Assembly: GCA_021234155.1 (NCBI GenBank)
Contig: JAJEKV010000008.1
Span: forward strand, 14,933,294 to 14,997,293
DNA length: 64,000 nucleotides
DNA from: Isoetes taiwanensis
Taxonomy: Eukaryota; Streptophyta; Lycopodiopsida; Isoetales; Isoetaceae
Direction of reading: 5' to 3'
Positions 1 through 11,301 of this stretch are shown one piece after another. Within the stretch, counting starts at the first letter, position 1. The number at the start of each line of letters is the position of its first letter. Made by a program: the position numbers and the translations under genes. Below the pieces are notes generated by a model. That model was not told where the DNA came from, made no database searches, and worked only from the letters and a program-made list of their open reading frames with translations.

Positions 1-469
1 TGCGCAAAAAAACATACCATTGTTATCTTCTAAAACCTCATCATTGAACAGGGTCATTGGGTCTTCGAGCTCGTTGAGTTCCAATAGCTGCAAACAGTAT
101 CTCTGTAATGCAAAGCATGGCAATCATACCAAGAATGACCGGATCCATTGGCCGGAATCGAAAGAATGGAGAGGCAAAACTAGAAATGAAATACCCCACA
201 TAGCCCGCCGAACCAAGAAAAAAACAGGCTTGAATATCCCACAATTTGGCGCCCGAATGGAACGTTATGGTTGAATTATCCCACAAAGAGTTCGTCGGCC
301 AGAATGGATGCACGATCGAAAATCCGGCAAACAGCAAAAATTCTGCCAATAACAGAGGCTGTTAAGCCTCGAGAGACAATCGTCTCTCCTCTCCTCCCAA
401 AAAAATACGTACATTTAGGGGAGGAACCGTATGTGACGAGAGATGGATTTTTTTACGATCATGTGGCCG

Positions 470-578
<109 letters not shown>

Positions 579-610
579 AAAGCATGACCAATGAGAAAAA
601 ATCCGAGAGA

Positions 611-1809
611 AAACCCTATCGGGAAAAGAGAGCATGAGAGAAAACATACACAAGAGAGAATATACACAAGAATATACAAAGCATGATCGAGAAGTCATCA
701 AGAATTGCCGGAAGCTACATTGCTACGCCGAGATAGAGAGAAACACATATAGCTAGAGACATATAGAGATACACCAGGTCCGACTGTAAAAATATCCTCA
801 AGAAAGAATATACACAAGAATATACACAAGAAAAAAGGGGCCACCCAAAAAGAATCGGCCTAACAGAGTGGAATAGCCAATGTAAAGCCCAACCCAGATA
901 ACAGAGGAGGGAGGGGGGGAACTCTGCAAACAAAGAATTCAGCTCATAGGAAACGCCGATGAAGGAAAGAAGCAAGCAACAGAGTATATATAGATGACAA
1001 AGTCAAAACGAGAGCCTGCGCTATAGAAAGCACATGCCACAGAAAGAGCGGATCCAAAACTGGTGTGGCGCTAAAACAGACGTCTCTTTCCCTAGAATGG
1101 TGGTTCTCTTCTATCTATCTATATAAGAAGAGAACCATGGCATTCTAGGGAAAGGTCCTTGTACAACAACATCCGACACAAATAGGAACCTACCTCCAAA
1201 CTCCTCTCACAGGCCGAGACTATGGGAGACGAGGCGGGATGCCAATGCAAGTAGAGGGGAAGGAGCACAAGAAACCTTGGGACAACTGGAATGCATAAAG
1301 TAAAAAAGGCATAAAAATCAAACACAAAAAACCAACTACAGCCACCATCAACGCACATAAAACAAAAATTGTAGAAATAACGTACCAACAAACTACATAG
1401 AGCACATAATGACAAAATGCTTCTGAACGCAAAGACAAAAATACCCAACTTATATCATCCATGCATAACAGATTCAAGCAAACTTTCATGCAAGAAAAGG
1501 GGATAACGAGATGACAAAGACAAGAGAGCATCGGGACAATTGAGGCAGAAAGGGCAAGCAATAGTTCCAGAATACTGAAGGGGATGGCTTGGTGAGAGCA
1601 AAAAGGGCAACCAAAACAACTAGAGTAAAATGGAAGGAATAGGAAACCCAAGAAAATGGAGAAAAAAAGGGGAAAGGAAAAGACAGAAACAATGGAACAA
1701 TGAAGAAGCCGACTGAGAAAGTAAACCTGGAATCTAATCCATGGGTGCATAAAATGGAGGGACCAAAGGAACAATACAAAGGAACATAAAAAAGAAGGAC
1801 ACAATGTAA
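611..1809 (+). repeat. Dispersed 1.2-kb repeat, copy 1
   Basis: This block is nearly identical to 58785-60040 in the same orientation. Shared landmarks include a run of short tacacaagaata motifs, a hairpin with TATATAAG in its loop, and an A-rich right part. No coding capacity is convincing. Similarity stops in copy 2 exactly where an LTR begins (60041), whereas copy 1 continues into different A-rich DNA. I read it as a non-coding part of a dispersed transposon, family unknown. Confidence 0.85.
1091..1149 (+). promoter_or_regulatory. Hairpin with TATA motif in the loop (copy 1)
   Basis: Arms of about 22 nt (cctagaatgg, tggttctcttct, and the mirrored agaagagaacc, cattctagg) flank a loop containing tctatctatataag. 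Copy 2 (59271-59310) keeps both arms with a shorter loop that still reads ctatataag. The combination of inverted arms and a TATA-like core suggests an element promoter or terminal structure; that function is inference. Confidence 0.5.
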
Positions 1810-3860
1810 TCCTCGGTAGGGAAATGAAGCTATAGGAACAACAGACAAGGCCATGACGATGTCGACAACGCAAAGATCTTAAATGACACATGAACCAGAA
1901 AACACCACACTAGCAAAAGAAACTATAATCTGAACTAACCTAATCAACAATAGAAAAACAGCCACAGACAAAGAATCAAAGATGGAATGATGAAATTAGA
2001 CTAAACGAGAATAACATCAACCAAGTTAAACGAAACAACAAGCCGAAGGAACTCAAAGAAGGAAACAATGCAACCACAACGAAATAAAGGAATGATATTC
2101 TGTAGAATGGTCCTGAGAGCACATATGTCAACCCAAGGTCAATGCAATAAATGAAACAAAATGCACAGATAAGGAGCTAGAACGTATAGACAAGGAGTGA
2201 ACAGGGAACATGGAGCAAGTGAAAGAACGCAGAAAGAAGAGCAAGGAAGGAGAGGCAAAAATACCAGAATAAGGGAGTGCAAAAAGAAGTAAAGGGATAA
2301 CAAAGATAAATTAGGATAGTGCAACTAAGAAGGCAGATGGGGCAAGTAACGAGTGCTAGAGCACCGGAAAACGAAAAAATATAGAATGAACCAATGGAAC
2401 AATGTGGTCAAAGATGGAAAAGGAATTGTGCTAGAGTACCAAAACAACAAAGTGCATAAAGAGAACAAATGAAACAATGCAGTGAAAGATTGAAAAGGAA
2501 TTGTTGGGAGAAAAACAACCAAAACCACGAAACAAAATACACAGATAAAGAGTTAATGTAGAATATGGAATAAGAAAAACAAATGGAGACAACAAAGTTT
2601 GAAGGAACCGAAAAGATGAACCCAGGATAAGGAGAAGAGCATAGCAGATAAGGCGAATGGAACAAAATAGACAATAAATGGAGCAACCACGGTGGCCAAA
2701 AAAATAGAGAACCTACAACGTAAAATCAAAGCGCAACAAGAAGAAATGTAGAAAACAATGCACATAAATATAAATTAGAGTGAGCAAAATAGAACCGATG
2801 GAGTGGATAAAGAGACCAATGGAATAGGGGTGAAAGGTTAGACAGAGGCAACAATGAGAACTCAACTAGAAGCCAAGAGTCGTCGAGTGACGAGCAATAA
2901 TGAGGCAAAGAGTGAATGAAGCAATGGAACAAACAATGCAACCCGAGCAGAATGAAGCAACTGCAAAGAGGTCTAATGGTAACTCGGATAGGTAATCAAA
3001 CAAGAAAGTCAAATGAACTTTTCTTGTATGGCATAAGTGGAAAGAAGCAAATAACAATAACTGGAGCCAATTAGGTAGATGGGACAAACATGAAGTAATA
3101 TGGAAAATGGGTGGCTAAACAAGACCGGAGATGAGCGAATCAATAGTAGAACTCAAAGACAATGAATAATAGAAGCCCCTAGTTGGCCAACTGTGACTAA
3201 TCCAACAGCCACAAATATAAAGAAACGTAACTAAGTAGTCAACGTAACAAAGATATATGTAAAATCTAACCTCATATGAACACGTGTAACATAACCAGAG
3301 AGAACACCTCATCACCTATCACTTAGCATCCTGATCAAAAACCTCAACCAAACAACTAACTTGCAATAGACGCTTATGTGGAGAGACCTCCCTGGCCTAG
3401 AGGCTAACATAACCAACAACATATATGTGCTTAATTGATGCGAACAATATCTATAGACAAATGACATCATGAAATGTAGATATAGGAGTTGGACGGACAA
3501 AGAAATGATTATAACAAAATGACCAAAAACCGAACACATGGCACCCCATGTATATTAATAACCCAACCCATGCGCTTTCAAAAATTCTCTAAAAAAAGCC
3601 AATCGTAGCAAACCATGTAAGGATCCAAGTAAAACAATGCATCAAGATAACAAACCAAAATGATTTTAATGGTGCATAAGAAGCCACATGGTGCAAGTCC
3701 TAGCACCTTATGTCGAATGAGCGAACATAATAGGATAATACATGATCTGAGCTAATGAGAGACAATAACATGTAGTGTCAGCAAATGTTAACTCTACGAA
3801 ATCACCACAGTGAGATAACTAGAAACTATAACCAATTTGACGACCACATGACGCATAGGA
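1810..3860. other. A-rich non-coding stretch
   Basis: About 2 kb of purine-rich sequence on the plus strand with many loosely repeated words such as gaacaaatgaaacaatg and gagcaaccacgg. Reading frames on the minus strand are hydrophobic, rich in Phe, Leu, Ser and Cys, and look like translated T/C-rich low-complexity DNA. I see no gene, RNA or recognised transposon domain. Confidence 0.5.
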
Positions 3861-4080
3861 ATATGTAGCATAATAACAGCGGTTTTTTTTGTGTTCTTGT
3901 ACGCTTTTCACCAACGTTTTCCTAAGATTTCATGATGTATTCAAATGGATGTATTAATGCTTACATCTAGAGTGCACCATTTCTTAGTCGTTGATTTAGT
4001 TTTTTTTTTTTCCAATGGTCCAACATCCAAGGGCTCACAACAAAAGCCCTCCTTTTATTTTAGGGGCTGAACATGCAAGC
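3861..4080 (+). repeat. 220-bp direct repeat, copy 1
   Basis: Starts atatgtagcataataac and ends gggctgaacatgcaagc. A diverged copy lies at 9469-9679 in the same orientation, 5.4 kb away, with the same poly-T run and the same gcccttt-rich tail. The pair brackets the pogo-like transposase and the Cys-rich reading frame. The length and spacing could fit diverged LTRs, but I see no primer site or polyprotein between them belonging to such an element. Confidence 0.8.
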
Positions 4081-5319
4081 CTCGTGGATAGCATTTCAGG
4101 CACAAGAGCTGCTTCCAGGCCTGGGCCACCAGCATTTAGATCCAGTAGGAGATTTCTGATATTGGGCCAGGGTAGAAACGGGTAGCTAAATCGGCCATAG
4201 CTGGGTGGATTGACAACTACAGCTGCAAAACTCGAGCTCCATGTAGATTAGGAAGAGTTTTTGTTTGATCTGATAAACCATGGCTAAGTAGAGCCGACAG
4301 CAGCCGAACACTCCGCCCAAAAGAGGGCTGGCCTGGAAAGAACAGGTAGAAGCTTACTGGTTGAAACAAAAGAGGCTAATCTTTTGTCTGAGAAGATATT
4401 TGGGCAGATATTTTGTGTGGAGCAGAGAGAGAACTCAGACATCAAAATAGACAGAAAAGGTCGGAAGGTTATAAAACAACAGAAGGAGATCGGATCATTT
4501 GGGGCGGCAGCCTGCAACAAATTGGTTTCTACAAATCAGCTTCCTCAACTCTGAGTTCTCCTGAAGCTCCGATTTGTCAAAACAGAGCTGCCGATACCTC
4601 TTTGGACAGCATATTGGCAGCCAGCATCGACCACCCCTGCAATCGTTTCAGAGTAAAAATTAAGGACGATTAATCGCAAATGGGCTAATTTATTTTAAAT
4701 TTTTAGATTAGTATTCGACAGGTTAGTAGGATCAATTTTCTATATTATAGAGGTGCAATCGCCCATATATAATTAATTTTGATCTTTGCAAAGGGGGGAA
4801 TCGCCCATCGTATGATTAATTTATGGACATTATTAAAAGGGATTAGCCCATTGATGATTTTTAAACATATATATCAAAAAATAAATCGCCCAAAATAGTT
4901 AAGGTTTTTGAGGTGATACCTTATCCCGGTATCACCATTCGAAACTTTTGGAATCGAAATAGGGCTTCTGGAATTAGGGGTTCTCGGATTAGGGTTCTCA
5001 GAAATGGGCAAGCAAAGGTTTCGTAGATTCACTCTTAAATTCCGCCGGATTTCGATCCATTGATTGCGTTCTGATAGCATCGAGCACTGATTCCTGAGTT
5101 TTGAAGCAAAGAATCGTAGCACCGACTCCTGAAGTTTGAGATTTGAAGCAGAGAATCGTAGCACGGCTTATGATCCTTAAGAATTTCTTGGGGGCTCCTT
5201 GTGGGCTTCCCTTAAGAACCCAACAAGCATTACTGTATTTTTCTTTCATGTTTATTCTACTAAGTTGGATGCAGATGTTAAGAAGATATATATATTTTCG
5301 AAGGAAGCTTTAGAAGAGG
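4081..5319. other. No gene recognised
   Basis: AT-rich sequence with repeated words (aatcgccca, attaattt) at 4740-4900. No convincing coding region. It lies downstream of the minus-strand transposase and may include that transposon's 3' flank; I could not identify terminal inverted repeats. Confidence 0.4.
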
Positions 5320-6659
5320 TCATGGATTGTTTGCCTCAATTTCATCAAAAGGATGCCCTAAATCAGCTAAGTTTTGGAGTGCATGTGTAGCCTCCTCAAC
5401 ATTACCCTGCATTTCTTCCTCACTTTCATCTTCTGAATCAGGAACTACAACTGTTGCCTCAGCATTAGGATCAGGAAGCACAGCTTGTGCATTGAATGGC
5501 CAAATACCAGTCTTTCTAAACCCAGCCTTTATGTTGCTTGGAGTCAAAGAATCCACAATGGCTCTGGAAACAAGCGTGGCAATGTCTTCCTTTGATGGTT
5601 CTACCCTACCATTACAATGCATGAATCTACCTCTATGGTTCTTGAAACTGGCTTTAAATGGACCAAAGCACGCAACATCTAAAGGCTGCAACATGTGTGA
5701 AGTGTGTGCAGGAAGAAGCAAGATGTGGAGGCCAATTGACTTTGCATGTTGCACTGCGGGCAAAGAGACATGAGATCCATGCCCATCACATATCAAAAGG
5801 TGTGGCCTATCAATGCTGATCCCTCCTGGCACACTTAATCTGAAATGCTCCAACCATGCATCAAAAAGTTGGTTAGTTACCCATGCTTTCTTCTGATATG
5901 CCATAGCAGCACCAGGTTCGCACCCAGCCATGAGATCTCTGTCCCTAAGCTTTGTTCCCTTGAAAATGTAAAGTCCTGGAATCCTATAACCTGCTGCATT
6001 AACACAGCTCATAATAGTCGCCACTCTGTATTCTTGGGAATGGTCACATTTCTCTTGCCTCTTCTTGCCAAGATTCTCATAGTACACCTACTGCCTGCCT
6101 GAACACCAGATTCATCACAATTCCAAATATTAGAGGGTTCAAATTGCATATCAGTGCAAAGTGAGTTAAGGGTAGAGTAAAAGGCATCCAAATTAGTAGA
6201 GGTCACACGTTGGATCTCCACGCATTTCGGAGATCTGAGTGACAATTCAGGATGCCTTTTCTTAAAACATCTCCACCATTTTTTTTCAGGGATACCATCC
6301 TTGAAAGAAGTAGGCCGAGTTATGCACATATCTGCTACTTTCTCTCTCAGCAGCTCTAAGGTAACTCCCCTGCCCTCATCAGCCATTTGTAAGCACCATT
6401 TAACAACATCCCTTTCCTCTTCTTGTGTCAAACCCTTTGGAACACTGCCAAACTTCTCCTATGTTTCACCATTCAACCACCTTCTAAGAGTGGTGCCTGG
6501 AATTCCAAAATGTGCAGCAGCCTTCCTGATAGACAGAATGCCATCATCAATGGCACCTATTCCCTCATTCATTTGCTGCAAAGTCCATGAGCCTCTACTC
6601 TCCGATCTCACTCTCTTCCCACCTAAAGATGTGTTGAGAGTTTGGGAGTGGTGTAGCAA
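5320..6659 (-). pseudogene. pogo/Tigger (CENP-B-like) DDD transposase, nearly complete
   Basis: The N-terminal part (6659 downwards) has a Psq-type helix-turn-helix with ...SIRKAAAHFGIPGTTLRRW. A Tc5/CENP-B-type DNA-binding region follows (KKWWRCFKKRHPELSLRSPK, about 6280-6220), then the DDE superfamily endonuclease core. The triad is visible as NCDES (D codon 6114-6116), LLICDGHGSH (D 5785-5787) and HMLQPLD (D 5677-5679), so it is DDD. The tail is acidic (DSEDESEEEM). Family members cut and paste DNA at TA dinucleotides. The frame is broken by a TAG at 6459-6461 and one frameshift near 6035-6060, so this copy cannot make full transposase. Both lesions are few, suggesting recent inactivation. 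No terminal inverted repeats were found. Confidence 0.9.
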
Positions 6660-6689
6660 TTATAACACACTGCTAATTCAATCCTAGCA

Positions 6690-8350
6690 AAGATGTCAAT
6701 ATCTCAAGCTTGTCAATCAAATTCTCTTTGCTAAAACAAGAACAAGATTACAGTTATCTCAATGATATAGCAACACCAAATACATCATTAAAACAAGATC
6801 AAGCAAGCTACAAGTTCTTCCAAACTAGCAAGGAAGCCACAATTTGGTCACTAATTCCTTGCTTCACAATATAGCTTCTTGATTGTGCATTCAACCTTGT
6901 GCATTCAAACTTCCCCTAGATAAGATACACCATTCAATAAACCATAGGAAATTATTCGTGCACCACTGTAGCAATGGTCATTGACCATTTACTGTAGCCT
7001 CATTGGCTGAGATCTTTGAGACCTTCAACGGCAAATCAATACGTCGGATTGGATTGTTCACTGCCGATCCTGTTCTCAGGATAATCCTCTTGCTTTATAG
7101 CACCTCAATCCGGCGGTTACGGCTCCAGATCAACCTTCTAACTCTGTTAATTCATTATCTCTTAATTATCCCACATGCATTGTCTCAGAATATTAACATT
7201 GCAAAATCTGAACCATTGAACCATTGATTCGACACAAATAATATTTCAATGGTTCCTATTTATAATGCCTTTTAGCTTCGACCCATTGTTCAACAACTAG
7301 ATGTAGCATCTTTACCTAGCACTGAAGATATATTCCTGCTCAATCTATATGTAATGATGAAACAATCTAGTTAGATGAGTGGCTCAACTCTAAACATGCC
7401 ATGACAAGTTTATTTCAACAAGTGGATCTTATGTAGCTTTGATCTAGGTTTGGTTGGGGGATTAGGCTCAGGAGCAGGAGGAGCAGGATCAACTCTCTCT
7501 ACATGAGGAACAATTCTGCCTCTCCTCAACAACATCTTGCTTACAAGGCAGGGCTCAATGAGAATAAAAGCAAACAAAGCAAAAAAGGAATGAAAGAAAT
7601 TGAAATTGATTTCATGAATCCCTCTGTATTTATAGCTAGAGCAAAAATAATTCAAATTAGAAGTTCATACCTGAAGGGAAGGATCCAAGGGCTACCATGC
7701 AGCCAAGTCCATGATTCACAACCAAAGTTGAAATCTGTGGACGGAATTCAAAATCCACATTCTTGAAGATCTACATGCATAAAGAGGGAAAATGTGGAGG
7801 GAAAGAACAAAGGGTGCCAATTTGATACCCGGCCAATGGAAGTTGAAGACCTGCATGCAAGAAAGGGAAAAGTTAACTAAAATGTGGAGGGAATTAGACA
7901 CTACTGCACCTAACCTTTAGATATAGGTAGAAGATTTTTGCAAAACCATTGATTCGTAGTGTATTCAAGAGAAAAGTGGCCACAAAGTTTGGTGCATGGA
8001 CCCAATCTACAAAGCTGGACCACAGGTGCGCCAGTGGATGTGCTCTCAAATCCATGAAGGACATGCTGCTGCACCATAGACGTGATGCCGTGCGCCATGG
8101 CCGGATATGTCTTTGTTCATTGCCCTGGCCTAACTGAACCCTAACCTAATTTCTCACGAGCCAAGAACAGCAGTGAAAATGTCCACGTCCGTGGTCTTCC
8201 GGTCCATTTAGGACCCGATGACATGGCGTCGTTGGGTACCTGTGCCACAATGGGGCACCCTCCCTTAAAAGGTCAAAAACATGGGATATAAATTTCAGAC
8301 AGGGAGACGTGGCGGGTAGTATGCGTGGCGAAACGAGAGGGCAGAACGTG
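6690..8350. other. No gene recognised
   Basis: Region 5' of the transposase on its strand. It contains a short inverted pair around 6970-6995 (aatggtcattgaccattt) and a Pro-rich minus-strand reading frame at 7410-7655 that I do not recognise. It may hold the transposon's 5' untranslated part and flank. Confidence 0.35.
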
Positions 8351-8364
8351 GCAGGGGAGCAGGG

Positions 8365-8372
8365 TATATAAG
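8365..8372 (+). promoter_or_regulatory. TATA box upstream of the Cys-rich frame
   Basis: TATATAAG lies 50 bp before the ATG at 8422, in a GC-richer local context. The motif and spacing suit a plant core promoter with a short leader. An 8-codon upstream frame (8399-8425) ends in a TGA that overlaps the ATG at 8422. Confidence 0.4.
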
Positions 8373-8421
8373 AAGGGGTGGGAAAGCAAGAAGTAAAGAT
8401 GAGGAAGGGCGTGGCGTGGCG

Positions 8422-8751
8422 ATGACCTGCCTCTCCAACAGTAATTTGTGCCTCAAACCATTGGGCATCTCTTGCAACAATTATTGCAAATCCTGCCATA
8501 CCACTCCCACCGGTTGCAAGAAATGCGAATCCGGTACCTGCTCTAACTGGCCTACACATTCTTTCGCGAACCACCCTCTGGTTTTGCTCCTAAAATCTTT
8601 GCTGTCTATTACTACACTATACTGCAAACATAGTGTTTGCTTGGCTCTCTGTAATATTAAGTGCTGCAAATGTGGTGTGTGTGGCTCTATATGCTATCTC
8701 TTAATATGTATTAATATGTGTCCTTATTATATCCTTAATATGTGGATCTGA
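8422..8751 (+). CDS. Small Cys-rich protein, possibly metallothionein-like
   Basis: From ATG 8422 the frame gives 109 residues with 18 cysteines. The first 40 residues hold eight, in CNNYCKSC and GCKKCESGTC. A second group (CCKCGVCG) lies around 8662-8690. Plant metallothioneins are short proteins with CxC/CxxC clusters, but the spacing here does not match a named type and the hydrophobic middle is unlike them. The second half may be untranslated or intronic. A TATA box and a tiny upstream frame precede it. A small secreted Cys-rich peptide is an alternative. I do not claim function. Confidence 0.3.
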   Translation: MTCLSNSNLCLKPLGISCNNYCKSCHTTPTGCKKCESGTCSNWPTHSFANHPLVLLLKSLLSITTLYCKHSVCLALCNIKCCKCGVCGSICYLLICINMCPYYILNMWI

Positions 8752-9468
8752 TAATAATATATATTTAGTTCATGCTTTGTCTGTGTTCTTCTGTAGATGT
8801 CTTGCTGTTGTTAGTCTTAGTTCTCCCTCAGCTGCAACCCATTATTAAGCGAGAACAAGAGTAACAATGAATGAAGATTCAGTAATTTTCCTTTTCTACA
8901 ACCTCGGTTCTTTCTTGCTTCGATGCAGCTATGGCGTCTTCAAGCTACGGTGTCTTCAGCTATGGCGTCTTCAGCTCCGGTATCGAGTCTTCGAGCTATG
9001 GCTTCTTGAAGATCTGGCTATGGCAGCTTCTAGGTCCAAATAAGAAGTGCACAGAGCAGCAAGTTTTGGCCACCGGCTCATTCTCGCCATTTTTTATTTC
9101 TTTGGCCTGGCGCATGATTCACACGGTGGATTGTTTTCTTTGCCTTTTACGCCCTGCCCGAGAATCTCCTATTTTCCCAGGACCTCCGCCTGGATCTTTG
9201 CTAGCTATTGGGCCACCGGAATGGATAACACTTGGAGGTGGATTTAGGCGTTTTTTTATGCCGGATCAGCTTAGAACGAACCCCCTTCCGCTTCTATTAG
9301 AGGAAACAGAGAAAAAAAAACAAGAACTAGCAGAACTGCAAGGTTGAGAAGAAGACTAGGTAGATGGGTTTGTGTTGAAATTTTAATCTTAGTAATTTGA
9401 ATTTCCGCGGCATGCTAAGAGAATATGTATTAATATACCAATGTTACATTGTGCAACACTAGTATCCA

Positions 9469-9679
9469 ATATGTAGCATAATAACAGGGGGTTTTTTTTG
9501 TGTTTTTGTACGCTTTTCACAAAGGTTTTCCTAAGATTTCATGGCGTATTTGAATAGATGTACTAATGCGTACATCTAGAGTGCACTATTTCTTAGTAGT
9601 TGATTTAGCATTTTTTTTTTTCAATAGTCTAACATCCAAGGGCTCACAACAAAAGCCCTCTTTTTATTTTAGGGGCTGA
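9469..9679 (+). repeat. 220-bp direct repeat, copy 2
   Basis: Counterpart of 3861-4080 with scattered substitutions and small differences in the poly-T runs. Just upstream (8928-9030) is a short Ala-Ser-Tyr-rich stretch made of repeated gctatggcgtcttcaagct words, also without an assigned role. Confidence 0.8.
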
Positions 9680-10870
9680 ACATGCAAGCATAAAAAAAAA
9701 CCATTTTAGGGTTTTATTAGTCTTGATTCTATTTTCTTTTTAGGGATTGGCGGAAGGCAAAGGATGAACTCCTTAATTGGACGAGAGGTTGGGTCCGGGT
9801 GGGGCTGTTAAGGTGAAAGCCCGGTTGCCCCGGGGCTTTGCAAATTTTGCAATGGTGCAAAGATAGGGTTTGATGCCAGGCTCGACCGGTCTAGATCATT
9901 TGCTCGGGGGCTATGAGCATGATGCGGGGAATGCACGGGGACCGCATTACACGGTCGGTTACCTTGGCTCACCTTGCCCAATGGAAGATTGAAAGCTCAA
10001 GTCTACCGCTTTCGAATGGGCTCTCGGAATTGGCGCTTGCAGATCAAAAGTGTGGGCCTCTGCATGTTTGGTTGTTTACAGAGCAAGAGCGATCATGAAC
10101 ATCGGGATTATATTTCAAATCTACCTTATCCATTGTCCCATGGCGGGATAGGCAATGCAAGAACCCTAACGTGGGTTTTCTTCCTTCTTTACGCCTTTTC
10201 GCCATATCCATTTGACCTTCCAGGTTCTCTTTTTCGCACCATTTCATCCCCTTTTTCGCCAGGTTTTTGTTCGTCCCTCCATCGCCAGCGGACCTCGGCT
10301 CCGGTTTTGCATTTGGGTCTGGATTACGTTTTTTTTTGCCTCCATATCTTCGATTCGTTTTGATGTTCCCACAATTCAAGCCCGGAAGGGACATGGATTT
10401 GGGCCTATTCTTCGCTCGAGAAGCGGGGATTGGCGGCTTCTCACGGATCGATGCATTTTATAATCCGGCTAATGGTTTGATGCCTGGTTTTGGAGTACCA
10501 ACAGCAGTTCAACATCTCTTTTTTGCCATATTTTATGGCCCTCAATGTTATGTCGATCTCGGAACCGACTCCATAGCCATTTGTCCATTTGTCCATTTGA
10601 TTGTATCTTTAAAAGCTTCGTTGGCGTTCAACTCCGGACACGCCAAGCTTGGAAATTTTAATTCAGTTGAATCTAGCTTGCACCTTCCTGATGCTTCTTG
10701 AAGGCTCGATGAAGAATGCTGTCTTCTATCGCGTATTCGAGGTCACTATTGTTCTCAAAACGCTTCGATCTTATGCAACATCACCTCAAAGGGTAAAATG
10801 AATTGTAATTATGATCCGGTGGCAAGGGTATGTAAATAATCATCAATAATTTGTTTTAGTATTACTTGGG
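9680..10870. other. Unrecognised region with open frames
   Basis: Includes a plus-strand frame at 10267-10701 (144 codons, a Gly/Phe-rich middle) that I cannot place in a family. No Gag, transposase or host domain is visible. It directly precedes the copia element and may be an older transposon remnant. Confidence 0.3.
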
Positions 10871-10876
10871 CAGTTT

Positions 10877-10973
10877 GAATTTAGCAATAAAATTTGGACT
10901 TAGCCCCTATATAATTGTGCGTTTTTTGGATAACATGCAAGGATGTCATTGCAAGGCAAAAACACATCAAAGC
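10877..10973 (+). repeat. Flank block 'A', copy 1 (beside copia 5' LTR)
   Basis: About 97 bp starting gaatttagcaataa and containing cccctatataattgtgcg, directly before the 5' LTR. A copy follows the 3' LTR at 15638-15735. Copia makes 5-bp target duplications, so a 97-bp duplication needs another explanation (see findings). Confidence 0.75.
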
Positions 10974-11188
10974 CGGAGAATCTCCCCGACACCTAGCCGT
11001 TATATCCTGCTCCACGAACTCCACTATTCCGTGCCTTTATGGCTCTGAACAATTGTACTTTAATGAGATTCCCTCCCCCGGCATATATAACAGGGGGCTC
11101 ATTAGTGAATCAAGCATCGTTCTATTGCTTGCATCAATGCGTTCTTGTATTGCTCTGTCGACTCTATTGCTTGCGATTGTAATCTTCA
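10974..11188 (+). repeat. Copia 5' LTR
   Basis: Matches the 3' LTR from catcaaagccgg to gtaatcttca. It contains a gcatatataacag TATA-like motif (near 11080) as promoter candidate. The first bases (TGTTGGATGTT in the 3' copy) are missing or replaced here, so the left end is truncated. Confidence 0.85.
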
Positions 11189-11301
11189 TTAGGTTATGGG
11201 CCCACTGTAATTCAATCACGCATAAGTCGCCATTGCATTCTCCATCCGCTTTTTCGTATTTGATCCTCTGATTTTTCACCGCATTTGTTCAATCTTGCTC
11301 T

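Noticed and set aside
1119-3539. Series of hydrophobic minus-strand frames resembling membrane proteins
   Set aside because: Composition follows from T/C-rich low-complexity DNA; no start context, conserved motif or splice structure, and the part up to 1809 is a dispersed repeat.
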